From assembly GCF_001423265.1 (NCBI RefSeq), contig NZ_LMND01000005.1:55218-119217 (forward strand): 64,000 nt of DNA, in the 5' to 3' direction. This DNA is from Methylobacterium sp. Leaf108. Its GTDB lineage: Bacteria > Pseudomonadota > Alphaproteobacteria > Rhizobiales > Beijerinckiaceae. The notes below the pieces were generated by a model. It was not told the origin of the DNA, ran no database searches, and worked only from the letters and a program-made list of their open reading frames with translations. Shown here piece after piece: positions 7,999-16,027 of this stretch. The position numbers were made by a program, and so were the translations under genes. The first letter of the stretch is position 1, and each line of letters begins with the position of its first letter.

Positions 7999-8475
7999 GT
8001 GCCCCCGCTCCTCGATCGTCCCCTCTTTCGGAGGCTGTTCCACCTCGGTGCCCTCGTCCAGCGCGGCATGACGCTGGGGGTCCGCGGTGCGGCCATCGAC
8101 GACCGGGGCCGCGTCTGCCTCGTTCGCCACACCTACGTCTCCGGCTGGCACCTGCCGGGCGGGGGCATCGAGCCCGGCGAGGACGCGCCCACCGCCATGG
8201 CGCGGGAGTTCCGGGAGGAGGCGGAGATCGCGGTGGACCCGGCCGTGCCCCTGCGGCTGCACGGTTTCCACCACAACCGCGCCAGCGCCGGCCGCGACCA
8301 CGTCGCGCTCTTCGTGGCGCCGGTCTTCACCGTCCTGAGGGACAAGGCGCCGGACCGGGAGATCGCCGCCTGCGGCTTCTTCCCGCTCGATGCCCTTCCC
8401 GCCGAGACCACCCGCGCCACCCGCGACCGTCTCGACGAAATCCGCCACGGCCTGCTTCCGGCCGCGGTCTGGTGA
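7999..8475 (+). CDS. Nudix hydrolase
   Basis: A 158-residue Nudix-domain pyrophosphohydrolase starting at GTG 7999, just after the FAH gene. The Nudix box starts at GGGIEPGEDAPT and ends MAREFREEAEI. The catalytic REFREE core is intact, but the usual Gly after EEx (REUXEEXGU) is Glu here. The N-terminus has a basic, Leu/Phe-rich stretch (DRPLFRRLFHLGALVQRG). The substrate cannot be predicted. Confidence 0.85.
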   Translation: MPPLLDRPLFRRLFHLGALVQRGMTLGVRGAAIDDRGRVCLVRHTYVSGWHLPGGGIEPGEDAPTAMAREFREEAEIAVDPAVPLRLHGFHHNRASAGRDHVALFVAPVFTVLRDKAPDREIAACGFFPLDALPAETTRATRDRLDEIRHGLLPAAVW

Positions 8476-8612
8476 TCTTGGGCGAAACGTCAGGAGAAAA
8501 CGCGCCGGCTACGATCCGGGCGATTTCGGCGCTTGCCACAGCCGTCGGAATGGTGTTTAGAGACGCCGTCCGGGGCCGCCGGGCGACACTCTCTCGGCGG
8601 CGCGGTTTGTGA

Positions 8613-8687
8613 GCGGGTGTAGCTCAGGGGTAGAGCACAACCTTGCCAAGGTTGGGGTCGAGGGTTCGAATCCCTTCGCCCGCTCCA
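8613..8687 (+). tRNA. tRNA-Gly (anticodon GCC)
   Basis: A 75-nt cloverleaf: acceptor GCGGGTG with TCGCCCGC, D-arm GCTCAGGGGTAGAGC, anticodon loop TTGCCAA holding GCC, T-loop GGTTCGAATCC and an encoded CCA. A UUCG-capped terminator follows 28 nt later. Confidence 0.97.
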
Positions 8688-8714
8688 ATTCATCTCGACA
8701 ATCGACAGCGATCG

Positions 8715-8738
8715 AAAGGCCATCTTCGGATGGCCTTT
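8715..8738 (+). terminator. UUCG-loop intrinsic terminator after tRNA-Gly
   Basis: A perfect 10-bp stem AAAGGCCATC/GATGGCCTTT closed by a TTCG tetraloop, followed by GTCGTTTCC. The stem ends in a T-run, giving a compact terminator for the tRNA. Confidence 0.85.
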
Positions 8739-8815
8739 GTCGTTTCCGGTGGCGTTCGTGACGGCCAGGGGCTCGCCGACGCCCGCGCGGGGCCGCCGAG
8801 GACGAACCCGGGCGA

Positions 8816-9001
8816 CTACGTGTCCATCAGGATGCTGGCGGCCCAGAAGCCGAGACCGCTGACGACGATGACGCCCGCCAGGGAAAGGGACTTGCTCTTC
8901 GCCGGGCCGTCGACTGCGCGCCGCGCCCGCAGAGCCAGGAGCAAGCCTCCGACGATCAGGAGGAAACCGTACAGCACCAACGTGTTGTAGGAAGACGACA
9001 T
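8816..9001 (-). CDS. Small two-helix membrane protein, unknown
   Basis: A 61-residue product with two predicted membrane helices: about residues 7-24 (LVLYGFLLIVGGLLLAL) and 38-57 (SLAGVIVVSGLGFWAAS), joined by a basic/polar loop (RARRAVDGPAKSKS). The hydrophobic spacing looks selected rather than random, but the ribosome binding site is weak and I recognise no family. It is isolated between the tRNA-Gly terminator and the gene ending at 9269. Confidence 0.5.
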   Translation of the reverse strand: MSSSYNTLVLYGFLLIVGGLLLALRARRAVDGPAKSKSLSLAGVIVVSGLGFWAASILMDT

Positions 9002-9268
9002 TGTATCGCTTTCAAAGTGATCGCCGGGACGAGGGGGCCTCGCCGCGCAGAGGGGCCCATGCCCGCGTCAGGATCGGCCCCCTCCCCGAAACGCCGGCTG
9101 TCGTCCCCGCAAGACTGCAGCCCTCGTGGCGCGGAGGCGGCACCCCTCGCCGGATCCACCGATGCCGACCAGGCACGGGGTCTCGCATTCAGGAACGACG
9201 CCGCGGACGCGGCTTCGCGCGTTCCTGTCCGGGGACGGACACGGCGGCGCCTTCCCCGTGCGCCAGCC

Positions 9269-9550
9269 TCAAGCGGCGCTGGTGGCGCCGAGCGTTTCGA
9301 GGCGAAGCTGATAATCGCTTCCCCACCGTTCCTCAGCCTTGGCGTACCACTCGGTGTCGAAGACCAGCTCGCTGTCCGCGCGGTCCTTCCAGATGCAGAC
9401 CACGAGGAGCCTGGAATCCTGAACCTTGACGTGGCGGCTCACCAGGCCCTGCGTGATGCCCACGGTCGGGCACATGTCGATGCTCGACTGTTCGTAGCTG
9501 TCGGCGTCGTTGTACGTGACCGGACATTCGAGGATCGTCAGATAGCTCAT
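9269..9550 (-). CDS. Small soluble protein, unknown; ferredoxin-like fold possible
   Basis: A 93-residue product starting MSYLTILECPVTYND. The alternation of strand-like and helix-like segments (a strand at the start, SSIDMCPTVG, then SRLLVVCIWKDRADSEL and ELVFDTEWYAKAEERWG) is like small dimeric alpha/beta-barrel monooxygenase-type proteins, but there is no decisive motif. The ATG at 9550 was chosen because the longer upstream frame runs into a 14-base tandem repeat that is probably non-coding. Function unknown. Confidence 0.6.
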   Translation of the reverse strand: MSYLTILECPVTYNDADSYEQSSIDMCPTVGITQGLVSRHVKVQDSRLLVVCIWKDRADSELVFDTEWYAKAEERWGSDYQLRLETLGATSAA

Positions 9551-9568
9551 CGCTGGGCATCCCTTTTC

Positions 9569-9621
9569 TGGCGGCACGTCTTCGGCAGCACGTTTTGGCG
9601 GCATGTCTTTGGCGGCGCGTC
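9569..9621. repeat. Four degenerate ~14-bp tandem repeats
   Basis: Units of the form TGGCGGCACGTCTT occur at about 9569, 9583, 9596 and 9610, with periods of 14, 13 and 14 bases. They lie just upstream of the start at 9550 (minus strand), so they sit in its leader. A slippage-prone minisatellite or a row of regulator half-sites are both possible. Confidence 0.6.
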
Positions 9622-9728
9622 GCGCGCGGACCCGGCGGCGCTCCGCTCTCTCGCAAGCCTATGCATGAATTAAGTCGACCAGCCCGAAAGGACAACGGCG
9701 TCGGTGCGAAGCGCCATCGCATGGCAGG

Positions 9729-10139
9729 TCATGCCGGGCCGGGATCCGGGCACGCCGCCGCGACGCAGTCCCAGATGCTCTGCACGGACTTGAGTGCGAA
9801 ACCGTCCATGATCGCGATCTGGTCGGTCCGATGCGTGCAGAACTGGGCCAACCGCTCGGCGCGCGGCATCGTCACGTCCACGGACACGAAATCGGTCTTG
9901 GTGATCATCCAGACCAGTCCGTCGAGGATTTCGAGGCCGCCGGTCGCCATGGCCCGGAAGATGTCGCGCTCGGTGACGATCCCGACGATGGACCCGTCCT
10001 CCGGGCGCCCCCCGTCGATCACGACGATGGCATCGACATCGGGCTGCGCCAGGAGCGAGACCGCGTCCCGCACCGAGCGATCCATGCGCAGGTAACGCAT
10101 GCGAGGTGCCGCACCGCCGGCCTGTAGGCTCGCACCCAC
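9729..10139 (-). CDS. CBS-domain protein
   Basis: A 136-residue protein containing a CBS module, which usually binds adenosyl nucleotides and senses energy state. The first CBS repeat is clear: SVRDAVSLLAQPDVDAIVV at about 22-40, then DGSIVGIVTERDIFRAMA at about 48-65. The second half (SVDVTMPRAERLAQFCTHR) keeps only part of the second CBS repeat. The GTG start at 10139 is preceded by GGGAGG. A GGTAT-containing palindrome lies 40 bases upstream. The HPP-CBS gene next on the same strand also carries CBS domains. Confidence 0.85.
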   Translation of the reverse strand: MGASLQAGGAAPRMRYLRMDRSVRDAVSLLAQPDVDAIVVIDGGRPEDGSIVGIVTERDIFRAMATGGLEILDGLVWMITKTDFVSVDVTMPRAERLAQFCTHRTDQIAIMDGFALKSVQSIWDCVAAACPDPGPA

Positions 10140-10178
10140 GATGTCCGCCTCCCGTTCTTCTTTTTGGTCGCGAAAGGA

Positions 10179-10196
10179 CTGGTATACCAGGTATCG
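10179..10196. promoter_or_regulatory. Putative operator CTGGTATACCAG-GTATCG
   Basis: A perfect 12-bp palindrome CTGGTATACCAG followed by a further GTATCG, located 40 bp upstream of the CBS gene start. Its TGGTATACCAG core (minus strand) matches TGGTATGCCAG at 13789-13799. Palindromes with GTATAC centres are typical of GntR-type regulators. No regulator of that type is encoded nearby, so assignment is inference. Confidence 0.45.
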
Positions 10197-10390
10197 CCTG
10201 TCAATCCTCGGGGTGGCGTTATTTCTCCGGTCGCCGTGAAGTCGGCACGGGCTGCGACCGAAGGCCCGACGAGCCGTGATGGTGCCCGACCGTCGATCGA
10301 TCCCGCGTTACGCCCGAGACGGCATTATGCTGCAATGCAGCGATCGTCGCCGAAGGCTCGGCCGCGAGCCCTTCTGCCGGACCCGTCGGG

Positions 10391-11596
10391 TCAGGCCCCG
10401 GCGTAGACCGGCATGGCGACGGGCGCGTCCTCGGCGCTCGCGGGGCGGGCCCGCTGGCCGGCGTCGGCGAGCAGTTCGGTGACGAGGTCGGTCTGGGAGA
10501 CGATCCCGACGAGCCTCCCGTCCGCGCCGACCACGGGCAGGTGGTGGAGGCCACCCTGCGACATCCACAGGACGAGGTCCGAGACCGGCGTCTCCATCCG
10601 CGCCGTCCTGACCGGGGCGGTCATGATGTCCTCGACGCAGCCGTGGGGCGCTCGGCCCCGCATCAGCGTCAGGCGGATCCGGCGCGCGAGGCCGAGCCGC
10701 GGTCCGGCACGCTCCCACACGGCCTTGTCGAGGAGGTCCGTCTGCGTGACGATGCCGAGGATGCGCGCGGCCTCGTCCGTCACCGGCAGCGCCTTGACGT
10801 GGTGGCGGCGCAGGAGGTCGAGGGCCTCGGCCAGGGGCGCTTCGGGCGCCACCCCGATCACGTCCCGGGTCATCAGGTCGGCGCAGGTGGCCTGGCCGGG
10901 CCGGCGCCGGTGCGCCAGGATCTGGGCGCGCAGCAGGATCGCCTCCAGATCGGCGCGGCCGACATCGAGCAGCCGGTCGTAGTCCCTGAGGACCGCGTCG
11001 AGGTCGGCGGCGGTGATGCCGGCGCGGCCCGAGGGCGATGCGGCGGTGGCGGCCTGGACGCGCGGCGCCTTGGCCGGGCCCTGAGGATAGGCACGGCCGG
11101 TAAGGTTGTTGAACAGGAGCGCGACGGTCAGGAGCAGAAGCGAGTTCGCGCCCACCGGCCACAGCACGAAGCCGTAGCCGAGGTCGTGGATCTGCTGGCC
11201 GCCGAGCACCGCGGTGAGGGCCACGGCGCCGCTGGGCGGATGCAGGCAACGCAGGGCCATCATCACCGCGATGGCGCAGCCGATCGCCAGGGCCGCGGCC
11301 AGGGTCGGATCGGATACGGTCCGGGCGGCGGTCACGCCCACCAACGCGGCGACGAGGTTGCCGCCCAGGATCGACCACGGCTGGGCGAGCGGGCTCGACG
11401 GGACAGCGAACAGCAGAACGGCCGAGGCGCCCATCGGCGCGATCAGGGCCGGCAGCGCCGTTCCGGGCCCGAGCGCCGCCCGGCTCGCCAGTCCGGTCAC
11501 GAGGATGCCGACGAGGGCGCCGGCGGCCGAGCGGATCCGTTCGCGCCGGCTCAGCGGGCTCGCATCCGGGATGAGGTGGCGCAGGAACGGGTGCAT
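10391..11596 (-). CDS. HPP-family membrane protein with two CBS domains
   Basis: A 401-residue fusion. Residues ~20-165 are an HPP domain of four hydrophobic segments, including the signature LHPPSGAVALTA. Residues ~235-385 are a CBS pair (CADLMTRDVIGVAPEAPLAEA with GIVTQTDLLDKAV, and VEDIMTAPVRTAR with GIVSQTDLVTELL). HPP proteins are integral membrane proteins; some chloroplast relatives carry nitrite, but a transport role here is not shown. The CBS pair suggests gating by nucleotide level. It lies in the same orientation as the CBS gene and about 250 bp upstream of it. Confidence 0.9.
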   Translation of the reverse strand: MHPFLRHLIPDASPLSRRERIRSAAGALVGILVTGLASRAALGPGTALPALIAPMGASAVLLFAVPSSPLAQPWSILGGNLVAALVGVTAARTVSDPTLAAALAIGCAIAVMMALRCLHPPSGAVALTAVLGGQQIHDLGYGFVLWPVGANSLLLLTVALLFNNLTGRAYPQGPAKAPRVQAATAASPSGRAGITAADLDAVLRDYDRLLDVGRADLEAILLRAQILAHRRRPGQATCADLMTRDVIGVAPEAPLAEALDLLRRHHVKALPVTDEAARILGIVTQTDLLDKAVWERAGPRLGLARRIRLTLMRGRAPHGCVEDIMTAPVRTARMETPVSDLVLWMSQGGLHHLPVVGADGRLVGIVSQTDLVTELLADAGQRARPASAEDAPVAMPVYAGA

Positions 11597-11803
11597 CGGC
11601 GGGATGGACCTCGGTTGTCTGGGCGGGGTGTCGATTCGGCGTCCGGCCGCGCAGCGACGACGGCGGCCATGCGCGACAGTTGCAGAAACGACGACGGCGC
11701 GCCTCGGTAAAGGCGCGCCGCGTCAATCGTCTCGTGCGATCAGGCCTGTCCGCCGGCCGGGCCGGCGGCCCGGCGGCGTAGAGCCCTCAGCCTCGCAGCG
11801 GCC

Positions 11804-13054
11804 TCAGACGGCGTGCTCCTGGTGAAGCATCTCGATCTGCTGCTCGGTGTAGCCGAGGTCGCGCAGGACCTCGTCGGTGTGCTCGCCCAAGAGCGGCGAG
11901 GCCTTGATGTCGACCTTCATGTCCGAGAACTTGATCGGGCTGCCAACGGTTAGGTACGAGCCGAGCTTGGGGTGCTGGACCTCGACCACCGTGCCGCTGG
12001 CGCGCAGGGACGGGTCCACCGAGAGCTCCTTCATCGACAGCACCGGCGAGCACGGGATGTCGAACTTGCGCAGGATGTCGACCGCCTCGAACTTGGTCTT
12101 GTCGGCCAGCCACTCCTCGATCGTGCCGAAGATGTCCATGATCTTGTCCTGGCGGGCACGGGCGGTGTTGTAGGCCGGATCCTTCTCCCACTCCGGCTTG
12201 CCGATCGCCTTGCAGATCGGCGCCCAGGCATGGCCCTGGATGGTGAAGTAGATGTAGGCGTTCGGGTCGGTCTCCCAGCCCTTGCACTTGAGCACCCAGC
12301 CCGGCTGTCCGCCGCCGCCGGCGTTGCCGCCGCGCGGCACCACGTCCGAGAACTCGCCGTGGGGGTACTGGGGATACTCTTCGAGATAGCCCAGCGCGTC
12401 GAGGCGCTGCTGGTCGCGCAGCTTCACGCGGCAGAGGTTGAGCACGGAGTCCTGCATCGACACGGCGACCTTCTGGCCCTTGCCGGTCTTGTTCTTCTGG
12501 TGGAGCGCGGTGAGGATGCCGATGGCCAGGTGCATGCCGGTGTTGGAATCACCGAGTGCGGCGGCGCTGACGGTGGGCGGGCCGTCCCAGAAACCGGTGG
12601 TGGAGGCGGCGCCACCGGCGCACTGCGCCACGTTCTCGTAGACCTTGAGGTCCTCGTAATGGTGGCCGTCCGAGAACCCCTTCACCGAGGCGAGGATCAT
12701 GCCCGGGTTGAGCTCCTGGATGCGGGCCCACGAGAAGCCCATGCGGTCGAGCGCGCCGGGGCCGAAGTTCTCGACCATCACGTCGGAGTCCTTGATCAGC
12801 TTCTCCAGGACTTCCTTGCCCTGGGCCGTCTTGGTGTCGAGGGTCAACGAACGCTTGTTCGAGTTGAGCATCGTGAAATACAGGGCGTCGGCGTCCTCGA
12901 CGTGCCGCAGCTGCGTGCGGGTGACATCGCCGGAACCCGGGCGCTCGACCTTGATCACGTCGGCGCCGAACCAGGCCAGCAACTGCGTGCAGGCCGGACC
13001 CGCCTGGACGTGGGTGAAATCGATGATCTTGATCCCTTCGAGCGGCTGGGTCAT
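11804..13054 (-). CDS. frc: Formyl-CoA:oxalate CoA-transferase
   Basis: A class III CoA-transferase that moves CoA from formyl-CoA to oxalate, giving oxalyl-CoA and formate. In methylotrophs this feeds oxalate use and formyl-CoA turnover. The 416-residue length matches characterised enzymes. The catalytic aspartate falls at position 169 in LGDSNTG, exactly as in the Oxalobacter enzyme. Gln17 ([11 protein letters not shown]) and the mobile glycine loop GGGGQPG (about 246-252) are present. Residue 48 is Gln where I recall Trp in Oxalobacter. A GGGAG ribosome site precedes the ATG. The usual partner, oxalyl-CoA decarboxylase (oxc), is not adjacent; a PAS protein lies upstream on the same strand. 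Confidence 0.95.
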   Translation of the reverse strand: MTQPLEGIKIIDFTHVQAGPACTQLLAWFGADVIKVERPGSGDVTRTQLRHVEDADALYFTMLNSNKRSLTLDTKTAQGKEVLEKLIKDSDVMVENFGPGALDRMGFSWARIQELNPGMILASVKGFSDGHHYEDLKVYENVAQCAGGAASTTGFWDGPPTVSAAALGDSNTGMHLAIGILTALHQKNKTGKGQKVAVSMQDSVLNLCRVKLRDQQRLDALGYLEEYPQYPHGEFSDVVPRGGNAGGGGQPGWVLKCKGWETDPNAYIYFTIQGHAWAPICKAIGKPEWEKDPAYNTARARQDKIMDIFGTIEEWLADKTKFEAVDILRKFDIPCSPVLSMKELSVDPSLRASGTVVEVQHPKLGSYLTVGSPIKFSDMKVDIKASPLLGEHTDEVLRDLGYTEQQIEMLHQEHAV

Positions 13055-13171
13055 GTCGGCGTTCTCCCTGTCAATTCTGTTCGGGTCGGTCGGTTGGTGT
13101 CGCGCCCGGTTCGGTCCGGGTCGTGATGTTGGCCGAGGATCGGCGGATGGGCCGGCCTCGCCCGGATGGTC

Positions 13172-13600
13172 TCAGGCGACGCGGGCTTCGAGCTCGGCCA
13201 GGCGCTGGCGCATCTGGCGTTCGTCGGTCCAGCGCTTGGTCTCGTCGCGGATGATCGCGGCGATCCCGGTGACGGCCCCGTCGGGGCCGTGCAGCATCCC
13301 GACCGTGAAGGCGATCGAGAGGGTGTGTCCGTCCTTGTGCAGGGCGGGAACCCGCAGGACGTCGGCGCCGTAGCGGGTGACGCCGGTCCGCATGGTCTTG
13401 GCGTAGCCGTCCCAGTGGCGCTGGCGTTGGCGCTCCGGGGTGATGAGGTCGAGGGACCGACCGATCGCCTCCTCCGGGGTGAACCCGAAGATGCGCTCGG
13501 CGGCGGGGTTCCAGACGACGATGGCCCCGTCCGCATCCGACACCACGACGGCGTCGCCCGTCGCCGTCACCAGTTGTTCGAAGTCGATCGCCTGTGCCAT
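13172..13600 (-). CDS. Stand-alone PAS-domain protein
   Basis: A 142-residue protein that is essentially one PAS domain: VTATGDAVVVSDADGAIVVWNPAAERIFGFTPEE at the N-terminus, a PERQRQRHWDGY helix, and LHKDGHTLSIAFTVGML plus GIAAIIRDETKRW at the end, followed by a short coiled-coil tail (ERQMRQRLAELEARV). There is no output domain, so it probably works through another protein, binding a ligand or cofactor. It lies 117 bp upstream of frc on the same strand. The upstream spacer contains a GGTAT-repeat motif. Confidence 0.9.
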   Translation of the reverse strand: MAQAIDFEQLVTATGDAVVVSDADGAIVVWNPAAERIFGFTPEEAIGRSLDLITPERQRQRHWDGYAKTMRTGVTRYGADVLRVPALHKDGHTLSIAFTVGMLHGPDGAVTGIAAIIRDETKRWTDERQMRQRLAELEARVA

Positions 13601-13780
13601 GGCCTCGCCCGACGCGTCCTTATCGGTCGAGGGTCGCTGCGGACGGCGGGGAAGGCCGTCTTCCGGGACGATGAAAACAGATGCCGATGGTCAGCATGCG
13701 TGTCGTCTCCTCCAGTTGCCGGGCCATGACCGTCGCTGCCGGCACATCGTCGCCGCGTTGATTGTCATGTCCTTCCGTTG

Positions 13781-13800
13781 CTGGTATTTGGTATGCCAGC
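13781..13800. promoter_or_regulatory. Putative operator CTGGTAT-TTGGTATGCCAGC
   Basis: Two GGTAT repeats 9 bp apart; the second is part of the near-palindrome TGGTATGCCAG, which matches the motif at 10179-10190. It lies between the divergent PAS gene (start 13600) and the OsmC gene (start 13867), so it could control either or both. The regulator is unknown. Confidence 0.4.
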
Positions 13801-13866
13801 AATGACGGGTTGTCAACCGAGACCGATGTCGGGAACGGCCCGTCTGACCCATCGAGGAGCGCCCGG

Positions 13867-14310
13867 ATGGCGGACGGCCCCAGGATCAGGATCAAGCAGA
13901 TCGACGGCTATCGCTTCATGGTCGATTTCGGCGAGGCGCATCCCGGCCTGCTCGTGGACGAGGCCGAGCCGTTCGGCGGCGGGCACGGTCCGTTCCCCGA
14001 GCAGATCATGGTCGCGGGCGTCACCAACTGCCTGTGCGCCAGCCTGATGTTCGCCTCGGGCAAATTCGGGCAGGACCTCAACGGAATCGAGGCCGAGGCC
14101 GAGTGCCGGATGGAGCGCAACGCCGAGGGACGGCTGCGGATCGCCGGGATCGCCGTGACGATCCGGCTCGGCGCCACCGCCGAGGCGGTCCCGCGGATCG
14201 GCAAGGTCCTGGAGCAGTTCGAACGGTTCTGCACCGTGTCCGAGAGCGTGAAGGCCGGCATCCCCGTCAGCGTCGCGGTGGACGACGCCGCCGGCCAGCG
14301 GCTCAAGTGA
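13867..14310 (+). CDS. OsmC-family protein
   Basis: A 147-residue OsmC/Ohr-type protein. The family reduces organic hydroperoxides or has related thiol chemistry. Two cysteines stand at the expected places: VAGVTNCLCASLMF (about 57) and FERFCTVSESVKAGIPV (about 119). The ATG at 13867 follows GAGGAGCGCCCGG. The next gene starts 41 nt after the stop, so an operon with the NTF2-like and esterase genes is likely. Confidence 0.88.
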   Translation: MADGPRIRIKQIDGYRFMVDFGEAHPGLLVDEAEPFGGGHGPFPEQIMVAGVTNCLCASLMFASGKFGQDLNGIEAEAECRMERNAEGRLRIAGIAVTIRLGATAEAVPRIGKVLEQFERFCTVSESVKAGIPVSVAVDDAAGQRLK

Positions 14311-14351
14311 CCATTTCGCCGACGTCATTCCCGACATCCCAGGACCGACAG

Positions 14352-14729
14352 ATGAGCACCACCGACCGTTCGCCGGCGCAGGCCCCCGAGGACTTGGCGC
14401 GGCTCTTCAACGAGCGCGCCAACGCGGGCGACGTCGAGGGGCTGGTGGCACTCTACGAGCCCGGCGCTCTGCTCGCCGCCGGCGCGGTCGTGGCCACCGG
14501 CCACGACGAGATCCGGCGCTTCTACACCGACCTCCTGTCGCGGCGCTCGCATTTCCCGAGCGCGGAGGCCCTGCCGGCCCTGCGCAACGGACCGATCGCC
14601 ATGACCTTCGCGCGGCTTCCCAACGGGACCCTCTCGGTGGAGACGGCCCGCGAGCAGGAGGGGGGCGGCTGGCGATGGGTGATCGATCAGTTGAAGATCA
14701 AGCCGATGCCGGGCGGCGACAAGGCGTGA
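14352..14729 (+). CDS. NTF2-like (SnoaL/ketosteroid isomerase fold) protein
   Basis: A 125-residue protein with the cone-shaped alpha+beta NTF2-like fold: LARLFNERANAGDVEGLVALYEPGA at the start, then ATGHDEIRRFYTDLL, and a C-terminal strand WRWVIDQLKIKPMPGG. Family members range from isomerases to ligand-binding proteins, and no catalytic residues can be assigned. It is 7 nt upstream of the esterase gene and in the same operon-like run as OsmC. Confidence 0.82.
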   Translation: MSTTDRSPAQAPEDLARLFNERANAGDVEGLVALYEPGALLAAGAVVATGHDEIRRFYTDLLSRRSHFPSAEALPALRNGPIAMTFARLPNGTLSVETAREQEGGGWRWVIDQLKIKPMPGGDKA

Positions 14730-14736
14730 GGGCCGC

Positions 14737-15435
14737 ATGATCGCGCCGACGCTCACCGGACGCCTCACCTTCGTCCACCGGCTCCCGACAGAGCCGGCGC
14801 TGCCCCCGGGGCGCCATGCCCTCGGCCTGTTCGAGACGCGGGACGCCGTCCTGGTGGTCCCGCCCGGCGTCGATCCGCGCCGACCGACGCCCCTGGTGGT
14901 GCTGTTCCACGGCGGCGGCGGCAGCGCGGAGAAGATCCTGCCGATGCTCGAGGCCCACGCCCTGGCGAACGGCTTCCTGCTGCTGGCGCCGCAATCCCTG
15001 TTCCCGACCTGGGACCTGGTGATCGGCGGCCACGGCCCCGACCGCGAGCGGCTCGACACGGCGCTGGCCGCAGTGGCGTCGCGCTACCTGCTCGATCCGA
15101 CCCGCCTAGCCTTCGCCGGTCATTCGGACGGCGGCAGCTACGCCCTGTCGATGGGGCTGGCCAACGGCGATCTGGTGACCCGGCTCGTCGCCTCCTCGGC
15201 GGGCTTCCTTTCGGTCCATCTCCAGATGGGCGCGCCGCGCATCTTCCTCTCCCACGGCACCCAGGACACCCAGATCCCGATCGATCGCAGCGCCCGCTTC
15301 CACAAGTCCAAGCTGGAACAGGCGGGCTACGACCTCACCTACGTCGAATACGACGGGCCGCATGCCTACGATCCCGCCGTCGTCGAGAAGGCCGTGATCT
15401 TCCTGCTCGCCGACGGGGCGGACGCCGTGCCATAG
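14737..15435 (+). CDS. Alpha/beta-hydrolase (esterase/PHB-depolymerase type)
   Basis: A 232-residue serine hydrolase. The nucleophile elbow GHSDGGSYALSMG is at about 128, the oxyanion strand is PLVVLFHGGGGSAEK at about 50, an acid is likely in SHGTQDTQIPID at about 172, and the histidine is in YDGPHAYDPAVV at about 208. There is no signal peptide, so it probably acts in the cytoplasm. The domain resembles bacterial phospholipase/carboxylesterase and poly(3-hydroxybutyrate) depolymerase families. The substrate is unknown. Confidence 0.88.
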   Translation: MIAPTLTGRLTFVHRLPTEPALPPGRHALGLFETRDAVLVVPPGVDPRRPTPLVVLFHGGGGSAEKILPMLEAHALANGFLLLAPQSLFPTWDLVIGGHGPDRERLDTALAAVASRYLLDPTRLAFAGHSDGGSYALSMGLANGDLVTRLVASSAGFLSVHLQMGAPRIFLSHGTQDTQIPIDRSARFHKSKLEQAGYDLTYVEYDGPHAYDPAVVEKAVIFLLADGADAVP

Positions 15436-15514
15436 CAGCGGGATCGTCGGCCTTCGCGGGCCGGACACGAGCATGCCGCAGGCACAGCGGCGACGCATTC
15501 AAAACGGGTACTCC

Positions 15515-15730
15515 ATGACATCCGACGAGGTCGCCGACATGAAGCGGGCACGCGCCAGCCTCGCCCGCCAGCGCAGCGCGCTCGCCAAGCGCATCGGATC
15601 CAGCGAGCTGGCGGCCGCCTCGGCCGCCGAGGATTTCATGCGGATCCTGCTCGCCATCGAGGCGGTGGACCGAGCCCTGGCGGAGGCCGGTCGCCCCTAC
15701 ATGTCGCCGCAGACCGAAGCCGACCTGTGA
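15515..15730 (+). CDS. Small helical protein, unknown
   Basis: A 71-residue, Ala/Arg-rich, almost wholly helical product (MTSDEVADMKRARASLARQ ... LLAIEAVDRALAEAGRP). The ATG at 15515 was preferred over 15473 because the N-terminal extra residues are low-complexity. It sits between the esterase and the PhnA-like gene, close enough to share a transcript. No family recognised. Confidence 0.55.
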   Translation: MTSDEVADMKRARASLARQRSALAKRIGSSELAAASAAEDFMRILLAIEAVDRALAEAGRPYMSPQTEADL

Positions 15731-15745
15731 GCGAGGAGACCCTGT

Positions 15746-15964
15746 GTGAGTGAAGAGACCCGGGACGCCAACGGCACCCGCCTCGCCGAGGGCGATTCCG
15801 TCACGCTGATCAAGGACCTCAAGGTGAAAGGCACCTCGACGACCCTGAAGCGCGGCACCCTCGTCAAGGGCATCCGCCTCACCGGCAACGTCGCCGAAAT
15901 CGAAGGCAGCACCGACAAGGTGAAGGGTCTCGTCCTGCGCGCCGAGTTCCTGAAGAAGGCCTGA
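15746..15964 (+). CDS. PhnA/YjdM C-terminal-domain protein
   Basis: A 72-residue protein matching the C-terminal PhnA (YjdM) domain: DANGTRLAEGDSVTLIKDL, KVKGTSTTLKRGTLVKGIRL and GLVLRAEFLKKA. Full YjdM proteins also have an N-terminal zinc ribbon, absent here, so this is the short form. The old name refers to alkylphosphonate use, but family members have no proven role in it. The GTG at 15746 is preceded by GAGGAG. Confidence 0.85.
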   Translation: MSEETRDANGTRLAEGDSVTLIKDLKVKGTSTTLKRGTLVKGIRLTGNVAEIEGSTDKVKGLVLRAEFLKKA

Positions 15965-16027
15965 GGGGATCGTCCAAGGTCCGTGTCGTCGCTTCGCGAT
16001 CCCGCTCGACGCGCGTCGGAGACGCGA

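Noticed and set aside
10329..10341. Small palindrome GCTGCA-A-TGCAGC downstream of the HPP-CBS gene
   Set aside because: The one-base loop cannot form a stable RNA hairpin and there is no T-run; a 13-base palindrome is not rare at this G+C.
11750..11768. G/C palindrome CCGCCGGCC-G-GGCCGGCGG downstream of frc considered as a terminator
   Set aside because: It has a one-base loop and no T-run; palindromes of pure G+C are common here, so it is not annotated.
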